NCBI RefSeq assembly: GCF_003382285.1
Contig: NZ_QTJR01000011.1
Location: forward strand, 61,344 to 125,343
Source: Lysobacter soli
Lineage (GTDB): Bacteria; Pseudomonadota; Gammaproteobacteria; Xanthomonadales; Xanthomonadaceae
DNA length: 64,000 nucleotides
Reading direction: 5' to 3'
The position numbers and the translations under genes are program-made. Under the pieces are notes generated by a model. That model ran no database searches, was not told the origin of the DNA, and saw only the letters and a list, made by a program, of their open reading frames with translations. Below, piece after piece: positions 1 to 10,360 of the stretch (position 1 is the first letter of the stretch; every line of letters begins with the position of its first letter).

Positions 1-809
1 AACCGTCGCCGATCAGCGTGCAGATCGCCGGCACGGTGCCCGAGGTGATGGCCGACGCGGCGCGTTACAACGTCGACCACGGCGCGCAGGTCATCGACAT
101 CAACATGGGCTGCCCCGCGAAGAAGGTGTGCAACGCATGGGCGGGCTCGGCGCTGATGCGCGAACCCGAACTCGTCGCGCGCATCCTCGACGCCGTCGTG
201 CGCGCGGTGGACGTGCCGGTCACGCTGAAGATCCGCACCGGCTGGGCCGAAGGCCAGCGCAACGCGCTGCAGATCGCGCGCATCGCGCAGGACGCCGGCA
301 TCGCCGCGCTCGCCGTCCACGGCCGCACGCGCGACCAGCAGTACTCCGGCGTCGCCGAGTACGACACGATCGCCGAGGTGAAGGCCGCGCTGTCGATCCC
401 GGTGTTCGCCAACGGCGACATCGATTCGCCGCAGAAGGCCGCGCAGGTGCTGGCGCATACGGGCTGCGACGCAGTGCTCGTCGGCCGCGCCGCGCAGGGC
501 CGGCCGTGGATCTTCCGCGAGATCGCGCATTACCTCGAACACGGCGAAGTGCTTGCGGAGCCGACGCTGGCCGAGGTGCGCGACGTGCTGCTCGGGCACC
601 TGGAACACCTTCACGCGTTCTACGGCGAGACTTCCGGCGTTCGCATCGCGCGCAAGCACCTGGGCTGGTACGCGAAGGACCGGCCGGAGAACGCGGCGTT
701 CCGCGCTGTGGTCAATCGTGCGGAGACTGCCGAAGCGCAGCTGTCGCTCACGCGCGACTACTTCGATGCGCTGATCGCGGGCGTGCAGCCGCTGGGCGTG
801 GCAGCGTAG
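1..809 (+). CDS. dusB: tRNA-dihydrouridine synthase B, 5' end outside window
   Basis: Reduces specific uridines in the tRNA D-loop to dihydrouridine, using FMN and NADPH, in the cytoplasm. The frame is open from base 3 and the first residues read PSPISVQIAG, which matches the interior of DusB, so the true start lies upstream; the internal GTG at 18 is not the start. The conserved block INMGCPAKKV carries the cysteine expected to act as general acid. LKIRTGW, VHGRTR, ANGDI and GRAAQGRPWIF are FMN-barrel motifs typical of the DusB branch. About 60 N-terminal residues are missing. In enterobacteria dusB is followed by fis; here a methyltransferase follows after 78 bp, so that operon is not kept. 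Confidence 0.95.
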   Translation, partial: PSPISVQIAGTVPEVMADAARYNVDHGAQVIDINMGCPAKKVCNAWAGSALMREPELVARILDAVVRAVDVPVTLKIRTGWAEGQRNALQIARIAQDAGIAALAVHGRTRDQQYSGVAEYDTIAEVKAALSIPVFANGDIDSPQKAAQVLAHTGCDAVLVGRAAQGRPWIFREIAHYLEHGEVLAEPTLAEVRDVLLGHLEHLHAFYGETSGVRIARKHLGWYAKDRPENAAFRAVVNRAETAEAQLSLTRDYFDALIAGVQPLGVAA

Positions 810-887
810 GCGCAAGGCCGCGACCACGGCCCGCCCTTAACTTCTCCCGTGCGAGCATCTGCGCATCCGAACGCCAAGGGTGCGGCC

Positions 888-1724
888 ATGTCCGACACGT
901 CGTCTTCCTGCTCCGACTTCCCCTATCTGCACGGCTTCTCCTCGACCGAACAGGCGCGCCTGGTAAAGCAGGCCCGGCTGGCAGAGTCGACGATCTTTCA
1001 CGACATCGACTACAGCAACGCGCGGCGGCTGCTCGAAGTGGGGAGCGGCGTCGGCGCGCAGACGGAGATCCTGCTGCGCCGCTTCCCCGAACTGCACGCG
1101 ACCTGCGTCGATCTCAACGAGGCGCAGCTCGATGCGGCCCGCACCAACCTCGAGGCGATGCCGTGGCTGAAGGGACGCTACGAACTGCACCAGTCCGACG
1201 CGACGAACCTGCCGTTCGAACCGCGGACCTTCGATGCCGCGTTCCTGTGCTGGGTGCTCGAGCACGTGCCCTCGCCGGCGCGCGTGCTCAACGAGGTGCG
1301 TCGCGTGCTCGCGCCGGGCTCGCCGGTGTACATCACCGAGGTGATGAACTCCTCGTTCCTGCTCGACCCGTATTCGCCGAACGTCTGGCGTTACTGGATG
1401 GCCTTCAACGATTTCCAGTACGACAGCGGCGGCGATCCGTTCGTCGGCGCCAAGCTCGGCAACCTGCTGCTGGCCGGTGGGTTCCGCGACGTCACCACCG
1501 ACGTGAAGACGTTCTATTTCGACAACCGCGAACCCGCGCGGCGCAAGACGATGATCGCGTTCTGGGAAGAGCTGCTGCTGTCCGCCGCCGACCAGCTCAT
1601 CCAGGCCGGCAAGGTCACGCAGGACGTCGTCGATGGCATGCGGCGCGAAATGCATCAGGTGCAGAACGATCCGAACGCGGTGTTCTTCTATGCGTTCGTG
1701 CAGGCGCGCGCGGTGGTTTACTGA
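888..1724 (+). CDS. class I SAM-dependent methyltransferase
   Basis: A 278-residue methyltransferase of unknown substrate. The nucleotide-binding core is plain: motif I LLEVGSGVGAQTE near residue 50, an acidic residue in TCVDLN for the ribose, and the SDATNLPF and FDAAFLCWVLEHV motifs typical of UbiE/COQ5-like type 11 domains. The ATG at 888 was chosen because AAGGG stands seven bases upstream; an in-frame GTG at 849 would add 13 unconserved residues. It has no signal peptide or membrane segment, so it is cytoplasmic. It lies 78 bp after dusB and could be cotranscribed with it. Substrate cannot be deduced from the sequence. Confidence 0.85.
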   Translation: MSDTSSSCSDFPYLHGFSSTEQARLVKQARLAESTIFHDIDYSNARRLLEVGSGVGAQTEILLRRFPELHATCVDLNEAQLDAARTNLEAMPWLKGRYELHQSDATNLPFEPRTFDAAFLCWVLEHVPSPARVLNEVRRVLAPGSPVYITEVMNSSFLLDPYSPNVWRYWMAFNDFQYDSGGDPFVGAKLGNLLLAGGFRDVTTDVKTFYFDNREPARRKTMIAFWEELLLSAADQLIQAGKVTQDVVDGMRREMHQVQNDPNAVFFYAFVQARAVVY

Positions 1725-1792
1725 AGTTTCCGGTTTCGTGAGAAAGGTGAAGAAGGCGAAGCGCTTTCGCATGAAACCTTCATGCGCATGTG

Positions 1793-1816
1793 CGCTCGTC
1801 GCGCTCGCGACGAGCG
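1793..1816. other. GC-rich perfect hairpin after the methyltransferase gene
   Basis: A ten-base palindrome (GCTCGTCGCG and its complement) with a two-base loop sits 70 bp after the methyltransferase stop. No T-tract follows directly, so it is not a canonical intrinsic terminator. It may protect the 3' end or aid termination. Confidence 0.35.
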
Positions 1817-1941
1817 GTGCAGGTCGAAAGTAACAGCCCCCTTCGGCCGATGTTTTTCTGGTCCGCATGACCCAACCTGCAAGCGTCGGGGCGTCCCCTC
1901 TGCGGGCCACCGCAGCGCCCCGGCGGACCAGGAGGCCACAC

Positions 1942-2259
1942 ATGAAAGCCAAGATTGCATTCATCGCGCTGGCGATGGCGGTAACGGCGCCGGCATGGGC
2001 CGCCGATCCGGTGGGCGATCTGTCGAAGATCACCGGACTGTCCGAGCGCAAGGTCACGATGATCGTCGGCAATCGCACCGCGTTTGCCGAGTATCCGTAT
2101 ACCTACGATCGCGCGCTCGACAAGTTCGTCGCCGCCATCGGCAAGGACAACTACAACCGCCTCATGGACGGCGAAGCCGTCGCGCTGCACGACGCCAAGG
2201 GCAACGAGTACATCGTGCAGATCGACGACGCGTTGCTGGAAGCGCATAACGCGCTGTGA
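1942..2259 (+). CDS. small exported protein of unknown function
   Basis: Encodes 105 residues. An AGGAGG ribosome site lies seven bases before the ATG. The first 22 residues form a classical signal peptide with a hydrophobic core and the cleavage motif AWA before ADPVGD. The mature part (about 83 residues) has no cysteines and no known motif. It has alternating charged residues, and the segment FAEYPYTYDRALDKF suggests a small folded periplasmic domain. It stands alone between the methyltransferase and a convergent membrane hydrolase. I do not recognise the family. Confidence 0.75.
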   Translation: MKAKIAFIALAMAVTAPAWAADPVGDLSKITGLSERKVTMIVGNRTAFAEYPYTYDRALDKFVAAIGKDNYNRLMDGEAVALHDAKGNEYIVQIDDALLEAHNAL

Positions 2260-2402
2260 GTCGGTTCGGGGCGCACGCGACGCGCGCGCTCCGGACCGGC
2301 CGGGTTTCGTCCTTCACAAGGTGCTGAAAGTGAAAAGCTCAACGTCCGCCTGAAGGGACCGCGTGTGCACGCCACGCGGCCCCGGCGGCAATGTTCGCCT
2401 TT

Positions 2403-3476
2403 TCAGTTTCCAGATCCTGGGGATCGTTCGATCGTCACGCCGTCGGCGTCGGCCGCAGCGGTTCCGTCTGCGGGTTCGTGCCAGATGCGCTCCCACATCG
2501 TGCGCAGGCGACGCCCGGCTTCCCACGGCCACTGCAGCTGTCGCGGTGGGATTTGCGTCCAGCTGCCGTCCGCGTCCTTGCGCGCGACGGCGAAACGGAA
2601 GCTGTAGTCGGGCTCGGCGCCCATGCGCAGGTCGGAGAGCACGAGTTCGCCTTCGCGTACCTGCGCCTTCATGAACCCGCGGTTGAACCACTGCAGCCGC
2701 TGTACGGCGGGAAAGTCGCGCACCTGCTCCATCGCGGGGACATCCGATGCGTGACGGCGAAACTGCATCGGTCCCGAGTCGGCCGCCAGTGAGCGTTCGC
2801 CTTCGACGAAGCCATCCGGCGTCATCGCCACCACGCGCCACAGCAGGATGTTGAACGGCATCGGCCCGGAAAACCTCGGCGCGGTCGCGAGGTCCCGCGA
2901 CGCCAGCGCCTGTTCCGCCGCGCGTTCGACCTGGTGTTTCGCGACGAGCGACAGGCCCAGGTACAGCGAACTCAAGGCCAGACCTGCGACGAGCGCTGGC
3001 TGCACGATCCGGCGCTCGCGCGCGAACCACGCGACGACGCACGCGAGCAGCAGCCACACCGTATAGAGCGGATCGATGATGAACACGCTGGACCACATCA
3101 CCGGCTGCGTCGGCAACGGCCACAGCAGCTGCGTGCCGTAGACGGTGAAGGCGTCCAGCAGCGGATGCGTCAACAATGCGCCCTGCATCGCCCAGAACCA
3201 CCGCGTTGGCGATTGGGCCACACGGCCGCCGCGCGAACGGAACCACGCCCACAGCGCCCACGCGACGAACGGCAGCACCAGCAGCGAGTGACTCCAGCTG
3301 CGATGCCAGGTCATGCGCGCGACCGGGTCGTCGGTGATCAGGTTGATGGGCAACACGTCGAGGTCGGGCAAGGTGCCGAGCGCTGCTCCTGCGAGCAGTG
3401 CGGCACGACGGTGTTGAGGCGGGGCGATGGCGGCGGCAGCGGCCGCGCCGAGGACGATCTGCGTGAAGGAATCCAT
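2403..3476 (-). CDS. YdjM-like membrane-bound metal-dependent hydrolase
   Basis: A 357-residue inner-membrane protein of the COG1988/YdjM (DUF457) type. The N-terminus MDSFTQIVLGAAA, the motifs LGTLPDLDV and HRSWSHSLL, and LLTHPLLDAFTVYG are the signature His/Asp positions thought to bind a metal. About five hydrophobic segments lie within the first 190 residues; the C-terminal half is hydrophilic. The biochemical activity of the family is poorly defined; the E. coli member is known mainly as an SOS-regulated membrane protein. The gene is convergent with the small exported protein gene. No LexA-like site was seen upstream. Confidence 0.85.
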   Translation of the reverse strand: MDSFTQIVLGAAAAAAIAPPQHRRAALLAGAALGTLPDLDVLPINLITDDPVARMTWHRSWSHSLLVLPFVAWALWAWFRSRGGRVAQSPTRWFWAMQGALLTHPLLDAFTVYGTQLLWPLPTQPVMWSSVFIIDPLYTVWLLLACVVAWFARERRIVQPALVAGLALSSLYLGLSLVAKHQVERAAEQALASRDLATAPRFSGPMPFNILLWRVVAMTPDGFVEGERSLAADSGPMQFRRHASDVPAMEQVRDFPAVQRLQWFNRGFMKAQVREGELVLSDLRMGAEPDYSFRFAVARKDADGSWTQIPPRQLQWPWEAGRRLRTMWERIWHEPADGTAAADADGVTIERSPGSGN

Positions 3477-3532
3477 CGGGCGATGCTAGCGGCTTCCCGA
3501 CGCCAGGTCGTCACCGCGGCGAGCCGGCGGAC

Positions 3533-4354
3533 TCACGCTGCCCGCGGCTGCTCCATCGCCTCGGAACGATGACGCGGTTCGATCAGTGCGCGCGTCTCGC
3601 CCGTATGCGTCAGGAGACGCAACGTGCCATCCGGATCCTCCGCGAGCGCGCTGAGGCTTTCGACCCAGTCGCCGTCATTGGCGTAGATCAGGCCGTCGCG
3701 CTCGATGAGCGCCGCGCGGTGTATGTGGCCGCAGACGATGCCATCCAGGCCGCGACGCCGCGCATCGTCCAGGCCCGCATGGACGAAACGCTCGATGTAA
3801 CGCTCGGCCGCGCCACTCTGCCGCTTCAGGAATTCCGATAGCGACCAGTAGCGTTGGCCGGCGAGGCGTCGCGCCCGGTTGAGCCACTGGTTGCCCGTCA
3901 GGATGCGGTAATACAGCCAGTCGCCGAACTGCTCCTGCAGCCCGCCGAAATGCGTGATGCCGTCGTAGTCGTCGCCGTGCGTGACGAGCAGGCGGCGGCC
4001 GTCGGCGGTGACATGCACCATGCGTCGGCGCACCCGCATGCGCGGCAACGCGAGACCGCAGAAGCGGCGGATCGGGCGATCGTGGTTGCCCGGCACGTAG
4101 ATCAGTTCGGTGCCGCTGCGACGCAGCGCGTGCAGCGCCTCGACCACGCGGTTGTGCGGCGCGCCCCAGCGCGCGCGGCGTTGCGCCATCCACCACAGGT
4201 CGACGATGTCGCCGACCAGGTACAGGCGATCGCAGCGAAGTCCGGCGAGAAAGTCGGCGAATTCGGCGGCGTGGCAGTGTTTGGAGCCCAGGTGGACGTC
4301 GGACACGAAGACCGCGCGACGGCGCGGCGGCAACACGGTCGGCATCGACGTCAT
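3533..4354 (-). CDS. LpxH-like metallophosphoesterase (UDP-2,3-diacylglucosamine diphosphatase family)
   Basis: A 273-residue calcineurin-type phosphoesterase with the full metal-binding set in order: FVSDVHLG near residue 15, VGDIVDLWW, PGNHDRP, THGDDYD and VCGHIHRA. The DLWW motif and overall length place it in the COG2908 group with LpxH (lipid A synthesis) and its paralogues. The start was placed at 4354 because this ATG overlaps the stop of the upstream acyltransferase gene as ATGA, which indicates translational coupling; the extra 54 upstream residues are Arg-rich noise. Coupling to a lipid acyltransferase supports a membrane-lipid role. A separate true LpxH may exist elsewhere. Confidence 0.85.
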   Translation of the reverse strand: MTSMPTVLPPRRRAVFVSDVHLGSKHCHAAEFADFLAGLRCDRLYLVGDIVDLWWMAQRRARWGAPHNRVVEALHALRRSGTELIYVPGNHDRPIRRFCGLALPRMRVRRRMVHVTADGRRLLVTHGDDYDGITHFGGLQEQFGDWLYYRILTGNQWLNRARRLAGQRYWSLSEFLKRQSGAAERYIERFVHAGLDDARRRGLDGIVCGHIHRAALIERDGLIYANDGDWVESLSALAEDPDGTLRLLTHTGETRALIEPRHRSEAMEQPRAA

Positions 4355-6096
4355 CCTGCGGTCTCCATGCACGGGTGGGCGGGCGCGACGCCGAGGTAGC
4401 GTTCGCGTTTCTTCGGACGAAGCAGGTCCAGGTCGACTTCGATCAATCCGTCGACCGCATCGCTGAAGGCCGGGTCCACGCCGAACGCGAGGAAGCGCGC
4501 GCCGCCCGGCTCGCACAGGTCGGTGTATTGCTTGTAGAGCATCGGCAGCGTGGCGCCGAGCGCGTCGAGGTTGGTCTTCAGCACGCGGAACGCCGTGCCC
4601 GCATCGACCTCGCCGAACTGCGGCGGCGCGGCCTGGTAGACGAAGGGCTGTCGCGATACCGCGCGCGTGGCCTCACTGCCGTAGTAGCGCGCGTAGTACG
4701 CGACGATCTGCTCGCGCGCCGCGGCCGGCAGCGCGGCGCTGATCGACACCGGCCCGAACAGGTAGCGCACATTCGGATGCCTGCCCAGGTACGCGCCGAT
4801 GCCCTGCCACAGGTAGTCGATGCTGCGGCTGCCCCAGTAATCGGGCACGACGAAGCTGCGCCCCAGCTCCATGCCCTGCGCGATCCGCGGCACCGCGTCG
4901 TCGGCGTACTGGAAGAGCGAGGCGGTGTAGAAGCCGGCCAGGCCGCGTTCGCCCAGCACGCTCGCGCCGCGCGCGATGCGATATGCGCCGGCGATCTTCG
5001 ACACCTCCGCATCCCACAGCACGATGTGTTCGTACCAGCTGTCGTAGAGGTCGACGTCCACCCGCTGGCCGGTGCCCTCGCCCACCGCGCGGAACGTCAG
5101 TTCGCGCAGGCGACCGATTTCCTGCAACAGCGGCGAGCCGGCGGCGAGTCGCCCGACGTGGATCTGCTTGCCGTCGAAGGTGCGGCCGAGCAGCGCCAGC
5201 GCTTCGATGCCCTCGCGCACCTGCGTCGCATCGACTGGATCGATCAGCGGCGCGATGAGCGGGACGACATTCGTTTCGACAGGCGCGGCATGCGGGCCCG
5301 CGCGACGCCGGCCGAGCGAGAACAGCTCGCGGCGCACCTCGCGCAGCAGTTGCTGGGGGTCGCCCTCCGCTGGCAGCGTCAGCGGATGGCCGATGCGCAG
5401 CGCGATGCGGTGCGCACGGCGCGCGAACATCTCCCGCGCCAGCAACGCGGTACCGACGGGCTTGAACAAGGCCGACGCGCCATAGAACAGCGCCGAGTTG
5501 CGCGCCTCGATGCGCACCGGCAACACCGGCGCATCGGCCGTGCGCGCGAAACGCAGGAAACCGCGGCGCCAGCGTCCGTCCGTTACGCCGCGCAGGCCGA
5601 GCCGTGCCACTTCGCCGGCCGGAAACACGATCACGCACTGGTCGGCGCGCAGCGCGTCGTCGATCGCGGCGAGGCTCTGCGGTGTCGGGCGGCCGCCCAG
5701 GATGCGCACCGGCAGCAGCAGGCCCGCCAGCGGCTCCAGCGCGCCGAGCAGGTCGTTCGCGACGATGCGCACGTCACGCCGCACGCGGCCGACGGCGTCC
5801 AGCAGCGCCAGCGCGTCGAGCGCGCCGGACGGATGGTTGGCGACGATCAGCAGCCGGCCGGTGGCGGGAATCCGCCCCAGTTCCGCGGCATCGACCACGT
5901 AGCGCGCCTGCAGGTGATCGAGCCCGGCGGCGACGAAGTCGAAATCGCGCAGGCGGCCGTTGGCCGACAGGAACGCCTCGACCTGGTCGAAGCGCGACCA
6001 GCGGCCGATCGTGCGCAGCAGGGGCCGGGCGACGTTCGCACGGCGTCCCCGGAACCAGTGCGGAAAGCGTTCTTGCAGGCGGCGTTCGAGTGGCAT
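4351..6096 (-). CDS. two-domain PlsC-type / GNAT-type acyltransferase, OlsF-like
   Basis: A 581-residue cytoplasmic or membrane-associated fusion. Residues 70-270 form a PlsC-like glycerolipid acyltransferase with the NHPSGALD catalytic motif (the HX4D pattern) and a VFPAGE motif. Residues 295-560 resemble the OlsB/hemolysin-type N-acyltransferase, with YEHIVLWD, FYTASLF, ELGRSFV and LFGPVSIS. This domain pair is that of OlsF, which makes ornithine lipids in one polypeptide. It is coupled to the downstream phosphoesterase by an ATGA overlap. Product assignment is by architecture; a general lysophospholipid acyltransferase remains possible. Confidence 0.75.
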   Translation of the reverse strand: MPLERRLQERFPHWFRGRRANVARPLLRTIGRWSRFDQVEAFLSANGRLRDFDFVAAGLDHLQARYVVDAAELGRIPATGRLLIVANHPSGALDALALLDAVGRVRRDVRIVANDLLGALEPLAGLLLPVRILGGRPTPQSLAAIDDALRADQCVIVFPAGEVARLGLRGVTDGRWRRGFLRFARTADAPVLPVRIEARNSALFYGASALFKPVGTALLAREMFARRAHRIALRIGHPLTLPAEGDPQQLLREVRRELFSLGRRRAGPHAAPVETNVVPLIAPLIDPVDATQVREGIEALALLGRTFDGKQIHVGRLAAGSPLLQEIGRLRELTFRAVGEGTGQRVDVDLYDSWYEHIVLWDAEVSKIAGAYRIARGASVLGERGLAGFYTASLFQYADDAVPRIAQGMELGRSFVVPDYWGSRSIDYLWQGIGAYLGRHPNVRYLFGPVSISAALPAAAREQIVAYYARYYGSEATRAVSRQPFVYQAAPPQFGEVDAGTAFRVLKTNLDALGATLPMLYKQYTDLCEPGGARFLAFGVDPAFSDAVDGLIEVDLDLLRPKKRERYLGVAPAHPCMETAG

Positions 6097-6335
6097 GCGT
6101 CGGCGCGGATCGCCCCGGCGGGGCTTTCGCCGCGGAAGGTTGGGATGCCCCGGCGACAGGGCGGTGGCGGTTTCGCGTCAGGACCGTGACAGCCGCGCCG
6201 GCGGCCGCAAGCCCGGCACGGCGGGCTCGCGCTTAACCACCGCGCAACATCTCCGTGGCGCACAATGCGCCGACCGGGACAAGCCTGTATCATGCCCGGC
6301 CATCCTTTCATCCGAATCAAGGGATATTGACCTCG

Positions 6336-7556
6336 ATGTCCAGCTACCTGTTCACCTCCGAATCCGTCTCCGAAGGCCATCCGGACAAGATCGCCGACCA
6401 GATCTCCGATGCCGTCCTGGACGCGATCCTGGCCCAGGACAAGCGCGCGCGCGTGGCCTGCGAGACGCTGGTGAAGACCGGCGCCGCCATCGTCGCCGGC
6501 GAGGTCACCACCACCGCGTGGGTCGACATCGAGTCGCTGGCCCGCCGCGTCATCAACGAGATCGGCTACAACAATTCCGACGTCGGCTTCGACGGCCACA
6601 CCTGCGCGATCATCAACATGCTCGGCAAGCAGTCGCCGGACATCGCCGCGGGCGTCGACCGCAAGAAGCCGGAAGAACAGGGCGCGGGCGACCAGGGCCT
6701 GATGTTCGGCTACGCCTGCAACGAGGCGCCGGAATTCATGCCGGCCCCGATCTACTACTCGCACCGCCTGGTCGAGCAGCAGGCCAAGATCCGCAAGAAG
6801 AAGAACTCGCCGCTGCCGTGGCTGCGTCCGGACGCGAAGTCGCAGGTCACCCTGCGCTACGACGCCAACCACAACGTCGCCGGCCTCGACGCCGTCGTGC
6901 TGTCGACGCAGCACGATCCGGGCATCAAGCAGAAGGACCTGGTCGAAGGCGTGTACGAGAACATCCTGCGCCCGGTGCTGCCGAAGAAGTGGCTCGAGTC
7001 GCTGCCGAAGAACAAGATCCACATCAACCCGACCGGCATCTTCGTGATCGGCGGCCCGGTGGGCGACTGCGGCCTGACCGGCCGCAAGATCATCGTCGAC
7101 AGCTACGGCGGCATGGCCCGTCACGGCGGTGGCGCGTTCTCGGGCAAGGATCCGTCGAAGGTCGACCGTTCGGCAGCCTACGCCGCGCGTTACGTCGCCA
7201 AGAACATCGTGGCCGCCGGCCTGGCCGACCGCTGCGAGGTGCAGGTTTCCTACGCCATCGGCGTGGCCGAGCCGACCTCGATCTCGGTCACCACCTTCGG
7301 CACCGGCAAGATCCCGGACGAGAAGATCGAGAAGCTGATCCGCAAGCACTTCGACCTGCGTCCGTACGGCATCGTGAAGATGCTCGACCTGATCCACCCG
7401 GTCTACCAGGACACGGCCGCCTACGGCCACTTCGGCCGCAAGCCGAAGGAAGTGACCTACGTCGACGGCGCCGGCAAGAAGCAGACCGCCACGGCCTTCT
7501 CGTGGGAGAAGACCGACCGCGCCGACGCGCTGCGCAGCGACGCGAAGCTGAAGTAA
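6336..7556 (+). CDS. metK: S-adenosylmethionine synthase
   Basis: Makes S-adenosylmethionine from methionine and ATP in the cytoplasm. The 406 residues carry the family signatures [12 protein letters not shown] at residue 8, DQGLMFGYA and [21 protein letters not shown]. The ATG at 6336 is preceded by AAGGGA and gives the conserved [11 protein letters not shown] start; longer frames are unconserved. It is a single transcription unit closed by a strong terminator, followed by the SAH riboswitch and ahcY, so synthesis and recycling of the methyl carrier lie side by side. The 239-bp upstream region shows no SAM riboswitch that I can recognise. Confidence 0.98.
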   Translation: MSSYLFTSESVSEGHPDKIADQISDAVLDAILAQDKRARVACETLVKTGAAIVAGEVTTTAWVDIESLARRVINEIGYNNSDVGFDGHTCAIINMLGKQSPDIAAGVDRKKPEEQGAGDQGLMFGYACNEAPEFMPAPIYYSHRLVEQQAKIRKKKNSPLPWLRPDAKSQVTLRYDANHNVAGLDAVVLSTQHDPGIKQKDLVEGVYENILRPVLPKKWLESLPKNKIHINPTGIFVIGGPVGDCGLTGRKIIVDSYGGMARHGGGAFSGKDPSKVDRSAAYAARYVAKNIVAAGLADRCEVQVSYAIGVAEPTSISVTTFGTGKIPDEKIEKLIRKHFDLRPYGIVKMLDLIHPVYQDTAAYGHFGRKPKEVTYVDGAGKKQTATAFSWEKTDRADALRSDAKLK

Positions 7557-7587
7557 GCGCCGCGTCCCGCGAGGGGCTGCGACATGG

Positions 7588-7614
7588 AAAAAGGCCGCGA
7601 AAGCGGCCTTTTTT
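7588..7614 (+). terminator. intrinsic terminator of metK
   Basis: Stem AAGGCCGC, loop GAAA, stem GCGGCCTT, flanked by A-run and T-run, 31 bp after the metK stop. Confidence 0.9.
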
Positions 7615-7689
7615 CATTGATGCGGGAAGCGCCGGGCGACCCGTCCGGATTCACTCATCACGTCCCGTGAACGGCTAGAATGTCGCGTT

Positions 7690-7778
7690 CCCGCCGAGGG
7701 GCGCTGCAAGTCCGGATCCCACCATCGCGTGGCTCCCGGAATCAGGCTCGGCAGGACCTACACGAACAACGGCGCCCG
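7690..7778 (+). promoter_or_regulatory. S-adenosylhomocysteine (SAH) riboswitch
   Basis: The leader of ahcY contains the SAH aptamer core: GCCGAG at 7693-7698, the conserved GGGCGCTGCAAG stretch after it, and CAGGCTCGGC at 7743-7752. GCCGAG pairs with CTCGGC to form P1. TCCGG (7711-7715) and CCGGA (7736-7740) close the internal stem. GGGCGC after P1 can pair with GGCGCCC at 7771-7777, the pseudoknot known from ahcY and metH leaders of proteobacteria. In the known family, SAH binding turns expression on, so ahcY would rise when its toxic substrate builds up. The expression platform was not resolved. Confidence 0.9.
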
Positions 7779-7856
7779 GTTTGGCAGCCTTCGCGGCCTG
7801 CCCTCACCCCACCCTCTTCCCTCGCGGGAGAACGGGAAACAAACCGGAGCAATCTG

Positions 7857-9302
<1,446 letters not shown>

Positions 9303-9330
9303 TCCCCGGCTGTATCGCATCGCGATGCAC

Positions 9331-9360
9331 GAAAACGGGCGCTTCGGCGCCCGTTTTCTT
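9331..9360 (+). terminator. intrinsic terminator of ahcY
   Basis: A twelve-base perfect stem (GAAAACGGGCGC and complement) with a TTCG loop, ending in TTTTCTTTT, 28 bp after the ahcY stop. Confidence 0.9.
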
Positions 9361-9446
9361 TTGGACGGCCTCCCGCGCCGCCCAAGTCCGTTCAATTCAT
9401 CGCGATGAAGAGATAAACTCTCCCGAACCCTCCGCGAGCGGACCGC

Positions 9447-10274
9447 ATGCCCACGCCCATCAGCTTCGAGTTCTATCCGCCCAAGACCGACGAGCAGCGC
9501 GCGCAACTGGACAAGACCGCGGCGAAGTTGAAATCGCAAAAGCCCGAGTACGTGTCGTGCACGTTCGGCGCGGGCGGTTCGACGCTGAGCTACACGCCGG
9601 AAACGGTCGAGCGCCTGCATCGCGAACATGGGCTGGACGCGGCGCCGCATCTGTCGTGCGTCGGCGGCACACGCGAGGAGCTCGGCGAACTGCTCGAGCG
9701 CTACAAGGCGATGGGCTGCCGGCGCATCGTCGCGCTGCGCGGCGACCTGCCCTCGGGCATGGGCCACACCGGGGATTTCCGCTACGCGACCGAGCTGGTG
9801 GAGTTCATCCGCCGCGAGCACGACGGCTATTTCCACATCGAAGTCGGCTGCTATCCCGAGTGCCATCCGCAATCCGACGACGCGCTCGCCGACCTGCGCC
9901 ACTTCAAGGCGAAGGTGGATGCCGGCGCGGACGGCGCGATCACGCAGTATTTCTACAACGCCGACGCGTATTTCCGTTTCGTCGACGACGCACGCAAGCT
10001 CGGTGTCGACATTCCGATCGTGCCGGGCATCATGCCGATCTCGAACTTCTCGCAGCTTCGTCGCTTCTCCGATGCGTGCGGCGCGGAGATCCCGCGCTGG
10101 ATCGGCAAGCGCATGCAGGCCTACGGCGACGACGTCGAAGCGATCCGCGATTTCGCCGCCGACTTCGTTGCCGACATGTGCCGGCGCCTGATCGACGGCG
10201 GCGCACCGGGCCTGCATTTCTACACGCTGAACCTGACCAAACCGACCCTGTCGGTACTCGCGCGGATTCGCTGA
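9447..10274 (+). CDS. metF: methylenetetrahydrofolate reductase
   Basis: Reduces 5,10-methylene-THF to 5-methyl-THF with FAD and NADH, supplying the methyl group for homocysteine remethylation. The 275 residues start PISFEFYPPKT, with the catalytic Glu/Phe region, and contain FGAGGSTLSYT, PHLSCVG, ALRGDLP, EVGCYPECHP and ITQYFYNAD, all in MetF order. Length is slightly below the 296 residues of E. coli MetF. It follows ahcY after a terminator, so it probably has its own promoter in the 140-bp gap, but it completes the methyl cycle with metK and ahcY. Confidence 0.96.
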   Translation: MPTPISFEFYPPKTDEQRAQLDKTAAKLKSQKPEYVSCTFGAGGSTLSYTPETVERLHREHGLDAAPHLSCVGGTREELGELLERYKAMGCRRIVALRGDLPSGMGHTGDFRYATELVEFIRREHDGYFHIEVGCYPECHPQSDDALADLRHFKAKVDAGADGAITQYFYNADAYFRFVDDARKLGVDIPIVPGIMPISNFSQLRRFSDACGAEIPRWIGKRMQAYGDDVEAIRDFAADFVADMCRRLIDGGAPGLHFYTLNLTKPTLSVLARIR

Positions 10275-10360
10275 ATCCGCGGGAAAACGCGGGAATCTCA
10301 CACGCGACATTGACGGTTCCGGGCGGACGATGAGCGCACCCGCTCCCCCCGGGAACCGAC

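Noticed and set aside
1740..1833. Short Lys/Arg-rich frame after the methyltransferase
   Set aside because: No ribosome site, overlaps a hairpin, and no coding signature.
6097..6335. SAM riboswitch before metK
   Set aside because: I could not find a SAM-I, SAM-II or SAM-IV core; only GC-rich dyads are visible.
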